DNA of 64,000 nucleotides. Origin: Exiguobacterium profundum (GTDB lineage Bacteria; Bacillota; Bacilli; Exiguobacteriales; Exiguobacteriaceae). The notes below the pieces were generated by a model, which was not told the origin of the DNA, made no database searches, and was given only the letters and a program-made list of their open reading frames with translations. A program made the translations under genes and the position numbers. Where the stretch lies: positions 2,766,693-2,830,692 of the forward strand of contig NZ_MRSV01000001.1 in assembly GCF_001909285.1 (NCBI RefSeq), given 5' to 3'. Positions 56,363 through 64,000 of the stretch are shown piece by piece (position 1 is the first letter of the stretch; the number at the start of each line of letters is the position of its first letter).

Positions 56363-58557
56363 GGAATAGCTCCTTCCCATACACGTTCCAACTCTTTCAC
56401 GTCCATTTCAATCAAGCGGTCGCTTGCGCGAACGACAAGGGTCGGGGCTTCTGTCACTGTCCCGATTGCTGTCCCGTTCGTCATGCGCGCGAATGACTCG
56501 GCATGTGCCTTGTCTACTGTCACGAGGAAACGTGACTGGGATTCACTAAATAGTGCCGTCACAAGGTCTGTGTCGATCGTCACGTCCATGCCGAACCCTG
56601 TTCCAAAGACCAGTTCCGGTAACGCTGCCGCAAGACCACCTTCTGACACGTCGTGTGCCGCCGTGACCAGACCTTCACGGATCGCGTGAAGCAATACCTT
56701 CTGTGTCTGACGTTCTTCTTCAAGGTCGAGTGTCGGTGCATGACCGCTCACTTTTCCGTCTTGCAACATTTGAAGGGCACTTCCGCCAAATTCTGCTTTT
56801 GTCTCACCGAGTAAGAAGACGACGTCTCCCGCTTGTTTCGCAAACGATGTCGTAATATGTTCTGGTTTTTCGATGAGTCCGACCATTCCAACGACCGGTG
56901 TCGGGTAGATGGCTTGTCCGTTCGATTCGTTATACAGCGATACGTTCCCACCGATGACCGGCGTATCAAGCGTACGACACGCTTCTGCCATTCCTTCGAC
57001 GGCTTGATCGAGCTGCCAGAACCCTTCCGGTTTATCCGGGCTCCCGAAATTGAGGCAGTCCGTCAAAGCGAGTGGTTCTGCACCACTTGCGACGATGTTT
57101 CGCGCCGCCTCCGCGACAGCGATGGCTCCACCGACACGTGGATCGAGATAGACATATTTTGCGTTGCAGTCCGTCGTCATCGCGAGCGACTTCTCCGTCT
57201 CACGAATGCGAATGACTGCGGCATCACTACCCGGTGCGACGACTGTCGACGTTTGTACCATATGGTCATATTGCTCATACACCCAACGTTTCGAGGCGAT
57301 GCTCGGCATCGCAAGGACGTCTTTCCATGTCGCCATCACATCTTCGACAACTGGTGTGACCGGCTCCATCGCTTGGAATGCTTCGTAATATGCCGGGACT
57401 TTAGACGGTTTATGATAGACAGGAGCGTCTTCGGCGAGTGCATCGACCGGGACTTCCGCCGCGACTTCACCTTGGTGAACGAGACGAAGTACTTTTTCTT
57501 CAATGACTTCTCCGACTTTGACTGCATGAAGTCCCCACTTCGTGACGATTGCTTCGATTTCGTCTTCATGTCCAGCTTTGACGACGAGGAGCATCCGCTC
57601 TTGCGATTCCGATAGCATCATCTCGTAAGGTGTCATGCCTGTCTCACGTTGTGGGACGAGGTCTAGATTCATCTCGATTCCCATCCCTGCTTTCGATGCC
57701 ATCTCTGCTGACGATGACGTCAATCCGGCTGCGCCCATGTCTTGAATCCCGACGAGCGCCGGGTGCTTGATGACTTCGAGACACGCTTCGATCAAGAGCT
57801 TCTCCATGAACGGGTCTCCGACTTGGACGGCTGGACGTTTCTCGTCCGCGTCTTCCCCGAGTTCTTCAGAAGCGAACGTGGCACCATGGATTCCGTCACG
57901 TCCTGTCGTTGCTCCGACGTACATGACAGAGTTCCCTACACCTTCCGCGATTCCTTTTTGAATGTCTTCATGACGGATGAAGCCGACGCACATTGCGTTG
58001 ACGAGTGGGTTTCCTGAGTAAGCCGGGTCAAAGGCGACTTCCCCACCGACAGTCGGGATGCCGACACAGTTCCCGTATCCAGCGATGCCGGATACGACAT
58101 GACCGAATAAATGTTTCACACGTGATTCGTTCAAATCTCCGAAACGGAGTGAGTTCAATAAAGCAATCGGACGGGCGCCCATCGAGAAGATGTCACGGAT
58201 GATTCCGCCAACCCCAGTCGCCGCTCCTTGATAAGGCTCGATCGCGGATGGATGGTTATGACTCTCGATTTTAAAGGCGACGGCTTGGCCGTCTCCGATG
58301 TCGACGATTCCAGCCCCTTCTCCCGGTCCTTGTAAGACGTGCTTGCCGGTTGTCGGAAACTTCCGGAGCACCGGTTTCGAGTTTTTGTACGAACAGTGTT
58401 CAGACCACATGACCGAGAAGAGACCAATCTCTGTATAATTCGGTTCCCGGCCAAGCAGTGAGACGACGAGCGCGTATTCGTCGTCCGATAATCCCATCGT
58501 GGCATAGATCCGTTCATCACGGATTTGTGTAGCTGTCGGTTCAGTTGTAAGTAACAT
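56338..58557 (-). CDS. purL: Phosphoribosylformylglycinamidine synthase, large subunit (short type)
   Basis: This 739-residue short PurL works with PurQ (glutaminase) and PurS. Motifs include [51 protein letters not shown] and [14 protein letters not shown]. It overlaps purQ by 17 bases and purF by 25 bases. Confidence 0.97.
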   Translation of the reverse strand: MLLTTEPTATQIRDERIYATMGLSDDEYALVVSLLGREPNYTEIGLFSVMWSEHCSYKNSKPVLRKFPTTGKHVLQGPGEGAGIVDIGDGQAVAFKIESHNHPSAIEPYQGAATGVGGIIRDIFSMGARPIALLNSLRFGDLNESRVKHLFGHVVSGIAGYGNCVGIPTVGGEVAFDPAYSGNPLVNAMCVGFIRHEDIQKGIAEGVGNSVMYVGATTGRDGIHGATFASEELGEDADEKRPAVQVGDPFMEKLLIEACLEVIKHPALVGIQDMGAAGLTSSSAEMASKAGMGIEMNLDLVPQRETGMTPYEMMLSESQERMLLVVKAGHEDEIEAIVTKWGLHAVKVGEVIEEKVLRLVHQGEVAAEVPVDALAEDAPVYHKPSKVPAYYEAFQAMEPVTPVVEDVMATWKDVLAMPSIASKRWVYEQYDHMVQTSTVVAPGSDAAVIRIRETEKSLAMTTDCNAKYVYLDPRVGGAIAVAEAARNIVASGAEPLALTDCLNFGSPDKPEGFWQLDQAVEGMAEACRTLDTPVIGGNVSLYNESNGQAIYPTPVVGMVGLIEKPEHITTSFAKQAGDVVFLLGETKAEFGGSALQMLQDGKVSGHAPTLDLEEERQTQKVLLHAIREGLVTAAHDVSEGGLAAALPELVFGTGFGMDVTIDTDLVTALFSESQSRFLVTVDKAHAESFARMTNGTAIGTVTEAPTLVVRASDRLIEMDVKELERVWEGAIPCYMTSEA

Positions 58558-59221
58558 GTCGTGCCCCCCATTTTACGATTGACGTGAATAACCGTTTACC
58601 GTCTTCCCCACCGAGCAACGCTTCGACCGCACGCTCCGGGTGTGGCATCATGCCGAGTACGTTCCCTGCCTCGTTCGTGATGCCGGCGATGTTTTCGACC
58701 GATCCGTTCGGGTTCTCTTTATAGGTGAACGCAATCTGGCCATTTGCCTTCAATGCCGCAAGTGTCGCATCATCACAGTAGTAGTTGCCCTCACCGTGTG
58801 CGATAGGTACACGAATCGTTTCCTGTGCCGCGTACTCACTTGTGAACATCGTCTCGTTGTTTTCGACGACGAGGTCGACGGTCTTACACATGAATTTCAA
58901 ATCGCGGTTTCGCATCAATACGCCTGGAAGGAGTCCCGCTTCGACGAGCACTTGGAATCCGTTACATACCCCGAGTACCGGGCGTCCTTCTTCCGCGAAA
59001 CGCTTCACTTCAGCCATGATTGGTGAAAACTGGGCGATTGACCCGCAGCGCAAGTAGTCTCCGTATGAGAAACCGCCTGGTAAGAGGACCCCATCGAATC
59101 CTTCAAGTGAAGTCTCTGTATGGAACACGTATTCCGCTTCTTCCCCGAGCACATCTTTTACCGCGTGGTACATGTCGAGGTCACAGTTTGATCCTGGAAA
59201 GACGATGACCGCAAACTTCAT
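58541..59221 (-). CDS. purQ: Phosphoribosylformylglycinamidine synthase, glutaminase subunit
   Basis: This 226-residue class I amidotransferase releases ammonia for PurL. The nucleophile is in [13 protein letters not shown] (about Cys85), with [13 protein letters not shown] and GMMPHPERA carrying the histidine/glutamate. It overlaps purS by 4 bases (59218-59221). Confidence 0.97.
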   Translation of the reverse strand: MKFAVIVFPGSNCDLDMYHAVKDVLGEEAEYVFHTETSLEGFDGVLLPGGFSYGDYLRCGSIAQFSPIMAEVKRFAEEGRPVLGVCNGFQVLVEAGLLPGVLMRNRDLKFMCKTVDLVVENNETMFTSEYAAQETIRVPIAHGEGNYYCDDATLAALKANGQIAFTYKENPNGSVENIAGITNEAGNVLGMMPHPERAVEALLGGEDGKRLFTSIVKWGARHVTYN

Positions 59222-59445
59222 GCGAGTACCCCCATCTCGATTTCATAATTCTCAATGACCGTATTGACGAGTAACTTCTCACACATCTCTTTGACCATGT
59301 TTTCTGTCGTGTCGTCCGCTACTTGAAGCTCGATCACTTTCCCGATACGCACCGATTCAACTCCAGCGAATCCGAGATGTTCGAGCCCGCCTTTTACGGC
59401 AACTCCTTGTGGGTCGAGTACACTTTCACGTAATGTCACATACAC
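59218..59445 (-). CDS. purS: Phosphoribosylformylglycinamidine synthase subunit PurS; start unclear
   Basis: PurS bridges PurL and PurQ in the FGAM synthase complex. The visible frame ([19 protein letters not shown] to [18 protein letters not shown]) is the family core, but relatives begin a few residues earlier with an M-K-V-pattern. Upstream in frame lie KKKKVN encoded by a run of 12 A (59452-59463), with no ATG, GTG or TTG before the purC region. The best start inside the gene is GTG 59445, about 24 bases from the GGGGG of the binding site, which is too far. One added A in the run would fuse PurC and PurS in frame. The A12 run may be wrong in length, or slippage may matter. Confidence 0.8.
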   Translation of the reverse strand: MYVTLRESVLDPQGVAVKGGLEHLGFAGVESVRIGKVIELQVADDTTENMVKEMCEKLLVNTVIENYEIEMGVLA

Positions 59446-59447
59446 GT

Positions 59448-60161
59448 TTACTTTTTTTTTTTTCCGTTTCCCCCTATGCGTGTTAACAATTGTCCATACG
59501 TCTCAGTCAAAGAACCTAAATCGCGACGGAATACATCTTTATCAAGCTTTTGTTTCGTTTCTTTGTCCCAAAGGCGGCACGTATCCGGTGAGATTTCATC
59601 CGCCAAGATGATCGTCCCATCCACTTTCCCGAACTCTAGTTTGAAATCGATCACGTCGATGCCGTGTTGACCAAAGAAATCGAGCAAGACATCGTTTACC
59701 CAAAGCCCGAGTTGTCGCAATGTTTCGACTTCTTTGTGTGTAGCAACTTGCAATAATCTGATATGATCCTCCGTGAGGAGTGGGTCCCCAAGCGCATCGT
59801 CCTTATAATAAAACTCGACAATCGGTGCGAGGAGCGGTTTTCCTTCTTCCCAACCGAGACGTTTCGCCAGACTACCGGCCGCGACGTTGCGGACGACCAC
59901 CTCTAACGGAATGATGTCGACACGACGGACCAACTGTTCCCGGTCTGAGATTCGTTTGATAAAGTGCGTCGGAATCTTGTTGTCATGCATCAATTCGAAC
60001 AACTGGGTCGTGATGGCATTGTTTAAAATCCCCTTCCCATCAATCGACTCTTTCTTCTCTCCATTGAATGCTGTCGCATCGTCTTTATAGTACACACGAA
60101 GCACACCCGCTTCTTCTGTCTCAAATAACGCCTTCGCCTTGCCCTCATAAATTGCTTTCAT
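59448..60161 (-). CDS. purC: SAICAR synthetase
   Basis: This 237-residue enzyme joins aspartate to CAIR. IYEGKAKALFET, VVVRNVAAGSLAKRLG and the DFKLEFGKVDG and ILADEISPDTCRLWD motifs are typical. It starts behind AAGGGGGAACG. The C-terminus NGKKKK is unusual and comes from the A12 run shared with the purS leader, so the true end may differ. Confidence 0.95.
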   Translation of the reverse strand: MKAIYEGKAKALFETEEAGVLRVYYKDDATAFNGEKKESIDGKGILNNAITTQLFELMHDNKIPTHFIKRISDREQLVRRVDIIPLEVVVRNVAAGSLAKRLGWEEGKPLLAPIVEFYYKDDALGDPLLTEDHIRLLQVATHKEVETLRQLGLWVNDVLLDFFGQHGIDVIDFKLEFGKVDGTIILADEISPDTCRLWDKETKQKLDKDVFRRDLGSLTETYGQLLTRIGGNGKKKK

Positions 60162-60186
60162 CTGAACCGTTCCCCCTTAAAAGTGA

Positions 60187-60205
60187 GAGGGGCTTGTCGC
60201 CCCTC
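60187..60205 (-). other. GC-rich hairpin between purB and purC
   Basis: GAGGGGC and GCCCCTC form a perfect 7-bp stem with a 5-base loop just after the purB stop, followed by TCACTTTT. It could slow degradation, act as a weak terminator, or fix the ratio of upstream to downstream genes. Confidence 0.45.
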
Positions 60206-60210
60206 AACGA

Positions 60211-61503
60211 TTACAAACCACAGCGTTCAAAAATCGTATCGACACGGCGTACGTGATAACGCGGGTCGAACAACTCATCGAGCTCTTCACTCGTAAAGAG
60301 TGCGCCCATCTCTTTGTCCTCTTCAATCAATGTACGGAACATCGTCTCTTCTTCCCATGCCTGCATCGCTTTCGGTTGAACCGCGTCGTATGCTGCTTCA
60401 CGTGACCAGCCCTTCTCGATGAGACCGAGTAAGATCCGTTGCGAGAAGATGATCCCGAACGTACGGTCCATATTGCGGCGCATGTTGTCCGGGAAGACCG
60501 TCAAGTTCTTCACGATGTTACCGAAACGGTTCAACATGTAGTTGAGGAGAATCGTCGCATCCGGAATGATGATTCGTTCTGCTGATGAGTGCGAGATGTC
60601 ACGTTCATGCCAGAGTGGGACATTCTCGTATGCTGTCATCATATGACCGCGAATGACGCGTGCAAGACCCGTCATATTTTCAGAACCGATTGGGTTACGT
60701 TTATGCGGCATCGCAGAAGACCCTTTTTGTTCTTTCGCAAAGAACTCTTCCACTTCGCGTGTCTCTGTTTTTTGAAGTCCACGAATCTCGGTTGCCATCT
60801 TTTCAATCGATGTGGCAATCAATGCGAGTGTTGACATGTACTCGGCATGACGGTCACGTTGGAGTGTCTGTGTCGAAATCGGTGCAGCTTGGATACCGAG
60901 CTTGTCACAGACGTATGACTCGATGAACGGGTCGATATTCGCAAACGTCCCAACCGCTCCGCTCATCTTCCCGAATTCAATCGTTTCGCGAGCTGCCATG
61001 AAGCGTTTTTTGTTTCGTTTCATCTCTTCATACCAGAGGGCGAGCTTCAGACCGAACGTGGTCGGTTCCGCGTGAACGCCATGGGTACGTCCCATCATGA
61101 TGTCATACTTATGTGCCTTCGCTTTTTCTGCGAGAATACCGATGAAGCGATCTAAATCGGCTTCTAAAAGATCATTCGCCTGTTTGATTAAGTACGAGAG
61201 TGCCGTGTCGACGACATCCGTCGACGTCAATCCGTAATGTACCCACTTTTTCTCTTCTCCGAGTGTCTCGGAAACGGCACGAGTGAACGCAATCACATCA
61301 TGACGTGTCTCTTGTTCAATCTCTAGAATGCGATCAACATCGAACGATGCCTTGTCCCAAAGAACTTGTACATCTTCTTTCGGGATGATACCGAGTTCAC
61401 TCCAAGCCTCACAGGCATAAAGTTCAACTTTTAACCAAGCCTCGAATTTGTTTTGATCAGTCCAAATGTTTGCCATCTCTGGGCGGGTGTAGCGTGAAAT
61501 CAT
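60211..61503 (-). CDS. purB: Adenylosuccinate lyase
   Basis: This 430-residue lyase acts twice in purine synthesis (SAICAR and adenylosuccinate cleavage). The fumarase-superfamily signature [12 protein letters not shown] is present, with [10 protein letters not shown] and [12 protein letters not shown]. The ATG at 61501-61503 follows GGAAGGAGACC and overlaps the purK stop by 4 bases; an upstream in-frame TTG at 61521 is inside purK. Confidence 0.97.
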   Translation of the reverse strand: MISRYTRPEMANIWTDQNKFEAWLKVELYACEAWSELGIIPKEDVQVLWDKASFDVDRILEIEQETRHDVIAFTRAVSETLGEEKKWVHYGLTSTDVVDTALSYLIKQANDLLEADLDRFIGILAEKAKAHKYDIMMGRTHGVHAEPTTFGLKLALWYEEMKRNKKRFMAARETIEFGKMSGAVGTFANIDPFIESYVCDKLGIQAAPISTQTLQRDRHAEYMSTLALIATSIEKMATEIRGLQKTETREVEEFFAKEQKGSSAMPHKRNPIGSENMTGLARVIRGHMMTAYENVPLWHERDISHSSAERIIIPDATILLNYMLNRFGNIVKNLTVFPDNMRRNMDRTFGIIFSQRILLGLIEKGWSREAAYDAVQPKAMQAWEEETMFRTLIEEDKEMGALFTSEELDELFDPRYHVRRVDTIFERCGL

Positions 61504-62594
61504 AAAACGGTCTCCTTCCAAATTGCCAGTTGTTCGATGGTATGAAGCGCTTCTTCGACCGTGTCACCAAGGACGTTCAAATGTCCCATTTTGCGACCTG
61601 TCTTCGCTTCATCTTTTCCATACAGATGTAGTTTAACATTCGATGGCAATGCTTTGACATGAAGTCGTGGCATATGCTCGCCGAGAAGGTTGACCATGAC
61701 GACAGGCGATGTCAATCTCGTCCGTCCAAGGCGCATCCCGGTCACGGCTCGAATGTGTTGTTCAAATTGTGAGGTTTCACAAGCGTCAATCGTGTAGTGC
61801 CCGGAGTTGTGCGGACGCGGCGCAAGCTCATTCACATATAGACGGCCATCCGCCATGACGAACAGCTCGACAGCGAGCGTTCCCATTAAGCCGATATGGT
61901 CTGCAAGCTGGAGAGCGAGGTGTCTTGCATCCTCTTGAATCTCATTTGATACGCGAGCCGGTACAATCGATAAATGTAGGATGTTGTTGTGATGAATGTT
62001 TTCACTGATTGGGAATGTCGACGTTTCGTCATACCCTCTCGTCACAATGACTGAAATTTCTTTTTCAAATGGCAACCAAGCTTCGGCGACATATTCCTGC
62101 TCGACAAAATGTTCAACGAATGTCTGAAGGTCATGTTCCGACCGAATGACCGTCTGCCCTTTCCCGTCATAACCGAAGCGACACGTTTTGATGACAAATG
62201 GTAAGCCGAGCTTCTCATATGCCTGCCGTACATCTCGAACCGTACGTACCGAAACATACGGTGCGACACGTAGTCCTGCTGATTCAATCATCTGTTTCTC
62301 TAAGATGCGATGTTGCGTCGCCTTCAACACGTCCATACCTTGTGGGCATTTTTCTTCGATGGCTGCAATCATTTCCGTATCGATGTTCTCAAATTCATAC
62401 GTCACAACGTCTGAACGAGCAGCGAGTTCTTTTGCGGCATCGACATCATCAAATGAGGCAACAATTGAATCTGCCACTTGAGCAGTCGGTGCATTGGGGT
62501 TCGGGTCAAGACAAAGTGTCGTGTATCCCATTGCACTCGCACTGAGTGACATCATCCGTCCAAGTTGTCCTCCACCTAAAATTCCGATTCTCAT
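61500..62594 (-). CDS. purK: N5-carboxyaminoimidazole ribonucleotide synthase
   Basis: This 364-residue ATP-grasp enzyme makes N5-CAIR for PurE. The motifs [26 protein letters not shown] and [18 protein letters not shown] are intact. Its ATG shares a base with the purE stop (TGATG arrangement at 62592-62596). Confidence 0.97.
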   Translation of the reverse strand: MRIGILGGGQLGRMMSLSASAMGYTTLCLDPNPNAPTAQVADSIVASFDDVDAAKELAARSDVVTYEFENIDTEMIAAIEEKCPQGMDVLKATQHRILEKQMIESAGLRVAPYVSVRTVRDVRQAYEKLGLPFVIKTCRFGYDGKGQTVIRSEHDLQTFVEHFVEQEYVAEAWLPFEKEISVIVTRGYDETSTFPISENIHHNNILHLSIVPARVSNEIQEDARHLALQLADHIGLMGTLAVELFVMADGRLYVNELAPRPHNSGHYTIDACETSQFEQHIRAVTGMRLGRTRLTSPVVMVNLLGEHMPRLHVKALPSNVKLHLYGKDEAKTGRKMGHLNVLGDTVEEALHTIEQLAIWKETVL

Positions 62595-63082
62595 CAGACC
62601 AACTCCTCCGTTCCTCGCATCGCCATCTCTTGTTTCTTCTCACGAAATGCATCAAGTCGATTTGTAATGTCTGTGGAGTGGATGCTGAGGATTTGAGCAG
62701 CCAATAACCCTGCATTCGTTGCTCCCGCTTTTCCGATGGCAACAGTTGCTACTGGAACTCCTGCAGGCATCTGAACAATGGAGAGGAGCGAATCCATTCC
62801 ATTGAGTGCTTTCGACTGAACCGGGACACCGATGACAGGAAGTGTCGTTTTCGCAGCGACCATTCCAGGAAGGTGGGCTGCCCCACCAGCACCCGCAATG
62901 ATCACTTGGATGCCTCTGCCTCGTGCCTCTTCAGCATATTCGAACATAAGGTCTGGTGTACGGTGAGCTGATACGACTTGTTTTTCATATGGAATCTGTA
63001 ATTCATCCAACACGTCACATGTATGTTTCATCGTCTCCCAATCAGATGAACTTCCCATGATTACTCCAACTGCTACGTTCAT
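62594..63082 (-). CDS. purE: N5-carboxyaminoimidazole ribonucleotide mutase
   Basis: This 162-residue class I PurE shows [21 protein letters not shown] with the catalytic histidine, and [14 protein letters not shown]. The start is the ATG at 63080-63082 (AAGGGGG 9 bases upstream); a TTG at 63088 is too near the binding site. It is the first gene of the pur operon, after a riboswitch. Confidence 0.96.
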   Translation of the reverse strand: MNVAVGVIMGSSSDWETMKHTCDVLDELQIPYEKQVVSAHRTPDLMFEYAEEARGRGIQVIIAGAGGAAHLPGMVAAKTTLPVIGVPVQSKALNGMDSLLSIVQMPAGVPVATVAIGKAGATNAGLLAAQILSIHSTDITNRLDAFREKKQEMAMRGTEELV

Positions 63083-63100
63083 TCCCAATGTCCCCCTTAC

Positions 63101-63135
63101 AAAAAGAAATCCCTAAACCGACAATCAGTTTAGGG
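63101..63135 (-). terminator. Riboswitch terminator before purE
   Basis: CCCTAAAC (63128-63135) and GTTTAGGG (63111-63118) pair in minus-strand RNA, with a following ATTTCTTTTT tract. It is the off-state of the purine riboswitch. Confidence 0.88.
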
Positions 63136-63159
63136 TATAGGCATGACAAATACACGTCC

Positions 63160-63240
63160 GCTACACCCCATAGTCTGATCAGAATCGGTGATCAGGTAGA
63201 AACTTGCAAGCCATTTCCTTGCGATTATATGGAGCACTAT
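63160..63240 (-). promoter_or_regulatory. Guanine-type purine riboswitch
   Basis: Minus-strand RNA contains the purine aptamer core: CCATATAATCGC (P1/J1-2), AATGGC, AAGTTTCTACC (J2-3), a P3 hairpin, and GACTATGGGG (J3-1). The GACTATG version has cytosine at the specificity position, which selects guanine/hypoxanthine rather than adenine. High guanine should favour the terminator at 63101-63135. The ends are approximate. Confidence 0.93.
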
Positions 63241-63264
63241 TTATTTTTCTTATCTCACACGCCT

Positions 63265-63294
63265 ATCGTACCTTGTTCTTTGAAAACATGTCAA
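63265..63294 (-). promoter_or_regulatory. Promoter of the pur operon
   Basis: A perfect TTGACA (63289-63294) and TACGAT (63265-63270) on the minus strand are 18 bases apart. The start of transcription falls about 20 bases before the riboswitch. Confidence 0.75.
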
Positions 63295-63296
63295 TA

Positions 63297-63340
63297 AACT
63301 GCGAACATTTTAATTGTCTGAATATTTATCGTTCGCTTTT
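63297..63340. promoter_or_regulatory. PurR operator (paired PurBoxes)
   Basis: Two inverted 14-bp boxes with GCGAAC cores (63297-63310 and 63327-63340) are separated by 16 bases, the arrangement bound by Bacillus-type PurR. They lie directly upstream of the purE -35 and also between the pur operon and the divergent Nudix gene. Confidence 0.8.
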
Positions 63341-63398
63341 TAGACGTTATCAGCATAATCATCTTCGGTAATGTATGCTATTGAAAAGGGGGAGTTAG

Positions 63399-63587
63399 AT
63401 GAGTTACATCGCAAGTTTACGGGAAGTGATTGGGAATCGTCCGATTATCAGTGTGGGAGCAACCATTTTGGTCATCAATCAAAAGAAAGAGGTACTGATG
63501 CAATTCCGATCGGATACACTTGACTGGGGATTACCAGGAGGATCGATGGAACTCGGAGAAACATTGGAAGAAGTCGCTGCAAGAGAA
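63399..63587 (+). pseudogene. Nudix hydrolase gene, cut by an insertion element
   Basis: The gene starts at ATG 63399 behind AAAAGGGGGAG and reads into the Nudix box GGSMELGETLEEVAARE (about residues 46-62). There the sequence changes to the end of an IS200/IS605-type element, so the conserved EExG part and the rest are missing. What the enzyme cleaved cannot be told. The remaining 3' part would lie beyond the element, outside the window. Confidence 0.85.
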
Positions 63588-64000
63588 GTGAACTACTCGC
63601 CACTTATTTGCTTCGCAAATTGAAGGGGGAGCTTCTTGGGAAGACCGTACTTTTATTAGCCACGATTGTTTACCAAGCTCGTCGGGTGGTTCCCACCCTG
63701 AAGGAATTCGTTTTAGTTTGCCAACATCAACAGGTTGATGCTCGCGTTCATGTCACGGTCATGATGCGCGCCACAGGCACATGTCCATTCACGGACATCC
63801 ATCGTCTTCCTCTGACCTTTCTCGCCACAAGAAGAACAGATCTGCGTAGATGCGAACCATTGATCCGCCTTGATGAGCGTCCGTCCGTAGAAGTTTGACT
63901 TGTACTCGAGTTGACGGACGAACTCGTACCAACTGACGTCCCCGATGGACTTGGCGAGCTTATGGTTTTGCATCATGTCCTTCGACTTCAATGTCTCCAC
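63588..64000 (-). mobile_element. IS200/IS605-type element (right end and tnpB 3' part)
   Basis: The element contains the 3' part of a TnpB gene on the minus strand and, beyond its stop, about 125 bases that end in the Nudix gene. A perfect hairpin ATTTGC-TTC-GCAAAT (63606-63620) lies near the junction, as in subterminal right-end hairpins of this family. The exact boundary (about 63588-63596) is unsure. The left end is outside the window, so it cannot be said whether tnpA is present. Confidence 0.8.
63713..64000 (-). CDS. tnpB: TnpB (OrfB) RNA-guided nuclease, C-terminal part
   Basis: The 95 visible residues are the C-terminal end of a TnpB protein, ancestor of Cas12 nucleases. The zinc finger CSSCGEKGQRK to WTCACGAHHD has the CxxC and CxC pairs, and HDRDMNAS holds the last RuvC aspartate. 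Upstream residues GDVSWYEFVRQLEYKSNFYG and ADQWFASTQ are typical. The frame runs open off the right edge. Its 3' end and the following 125 bases should also encode the omega RNA. Confidence 0.9.
   Translation of the reverse strand: METLKSKDMMQNHKLAKSIGDVSWYEFVRQLEYKSNFYGRTLIKADQWFASTQICSSCGEKGQRKTMDVREWTCACGAHHDRDMNASINLLMLAN

Noticed and set aside
56833..57615. 260-residue plus-strand open frame opposite purL
   Set aside because: Shadow of purL, rich in Cys, Arg and Asp in a way typical of antisense frames.
63088..63297. Small plus-strand open frame upstream of purE
   Set aside because: It lies across the riboswitch and promoter of the pur operon and has no binding site.

Overview
The window is a piece of a low-to-middle GC Gram-positive (Bacillota) chromosome. 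It most resembles Exiguobacterium or a close Bacilli relative. This rests on strong AGGAGG-type ribosome binding sites with GTG and TTG starts, L-box and purine riboswitches, CtsR, PurR, CcpA, NagR and CodY-type operator motifs, an acetyl-type DAP pathway (dapH), and the B. subtilis-like gene order pur operon - yerA - yerC - pcrB - pcrA - ligA - camS (yerH). The genus is inferred from protein style, not from a search.

Layout. 1-6 kb: start of rocD, a PAS/degenerate-GGDEF/EAL protein, a basic amino acid antiporter and an OppA-type lipoprotein. 6-8 kb: an NhaC-family transporter behind a lysine riboswitch. 8-12 kb: adenine deaminase, a gamma-carbonic anhydrase homologue, small unknown genes and a nitroreductase. 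12-20.5 kb: a lysine operon (lysC-asd-dapA-dapB-dapH-ilvE-like-alr-like-lysA) behind a second lysine riboswitch. 20.5-29.6 kb: GNAT-alaX, nagR (interrupted), an LCP ligase, nagAB with a dre operator, a MATE gene with an early stop, a CHAD protein and glutaminase. 29.7-32.5 kb: cgoX coupled to a radical SAM/SPASM enzyme. 32.5-36 kb: a CtsR-controlled cbpA-clpB pair. 36-48 kb: camS, an LPXTG surface protein, ligA, pcrA, pcrB, KtrB, yerC and yerA. 48-50.5 kb: a CHASE4-like/HAMP/GGDEF/EAL gene split by a TAG. 50.5-63.3 kb: the twelve-gene purEKBCSQLFMNHD operon with PurBoxes and a guanine riboswitch. 63.4-64 kb: a Nudix gene cut by an IS200/IS605-type (TnpB) element that runs off the window.

Functionally this is core metabolism (lysine and peptidoglycan precursors, purines, amino sugars, heme), DNA repair, stress and signalling. 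Almost every operon carries a readable control element. The most unusual features are an aminotransferase and a divergent racemase where acetyl-DAP steps would be expected, a heme-locus radical SAM enzyme, a TnpB element whose omega RNA guide would come from the Nudix gene, and a cluster of broken genes: three in-frame stops, two frameshifts, one IS insertion, and a purS whose start is obscured by a 12-A run. The broken genes may be real decay or sequencing error. No tRNA, rRNA or CRISPR array was seen. Intergenic stretches near or above 300 bases (7661-8004, 20201-20571, 29401-29728, 63083-63398) are filled by riboswitches, promoters or a small gene.
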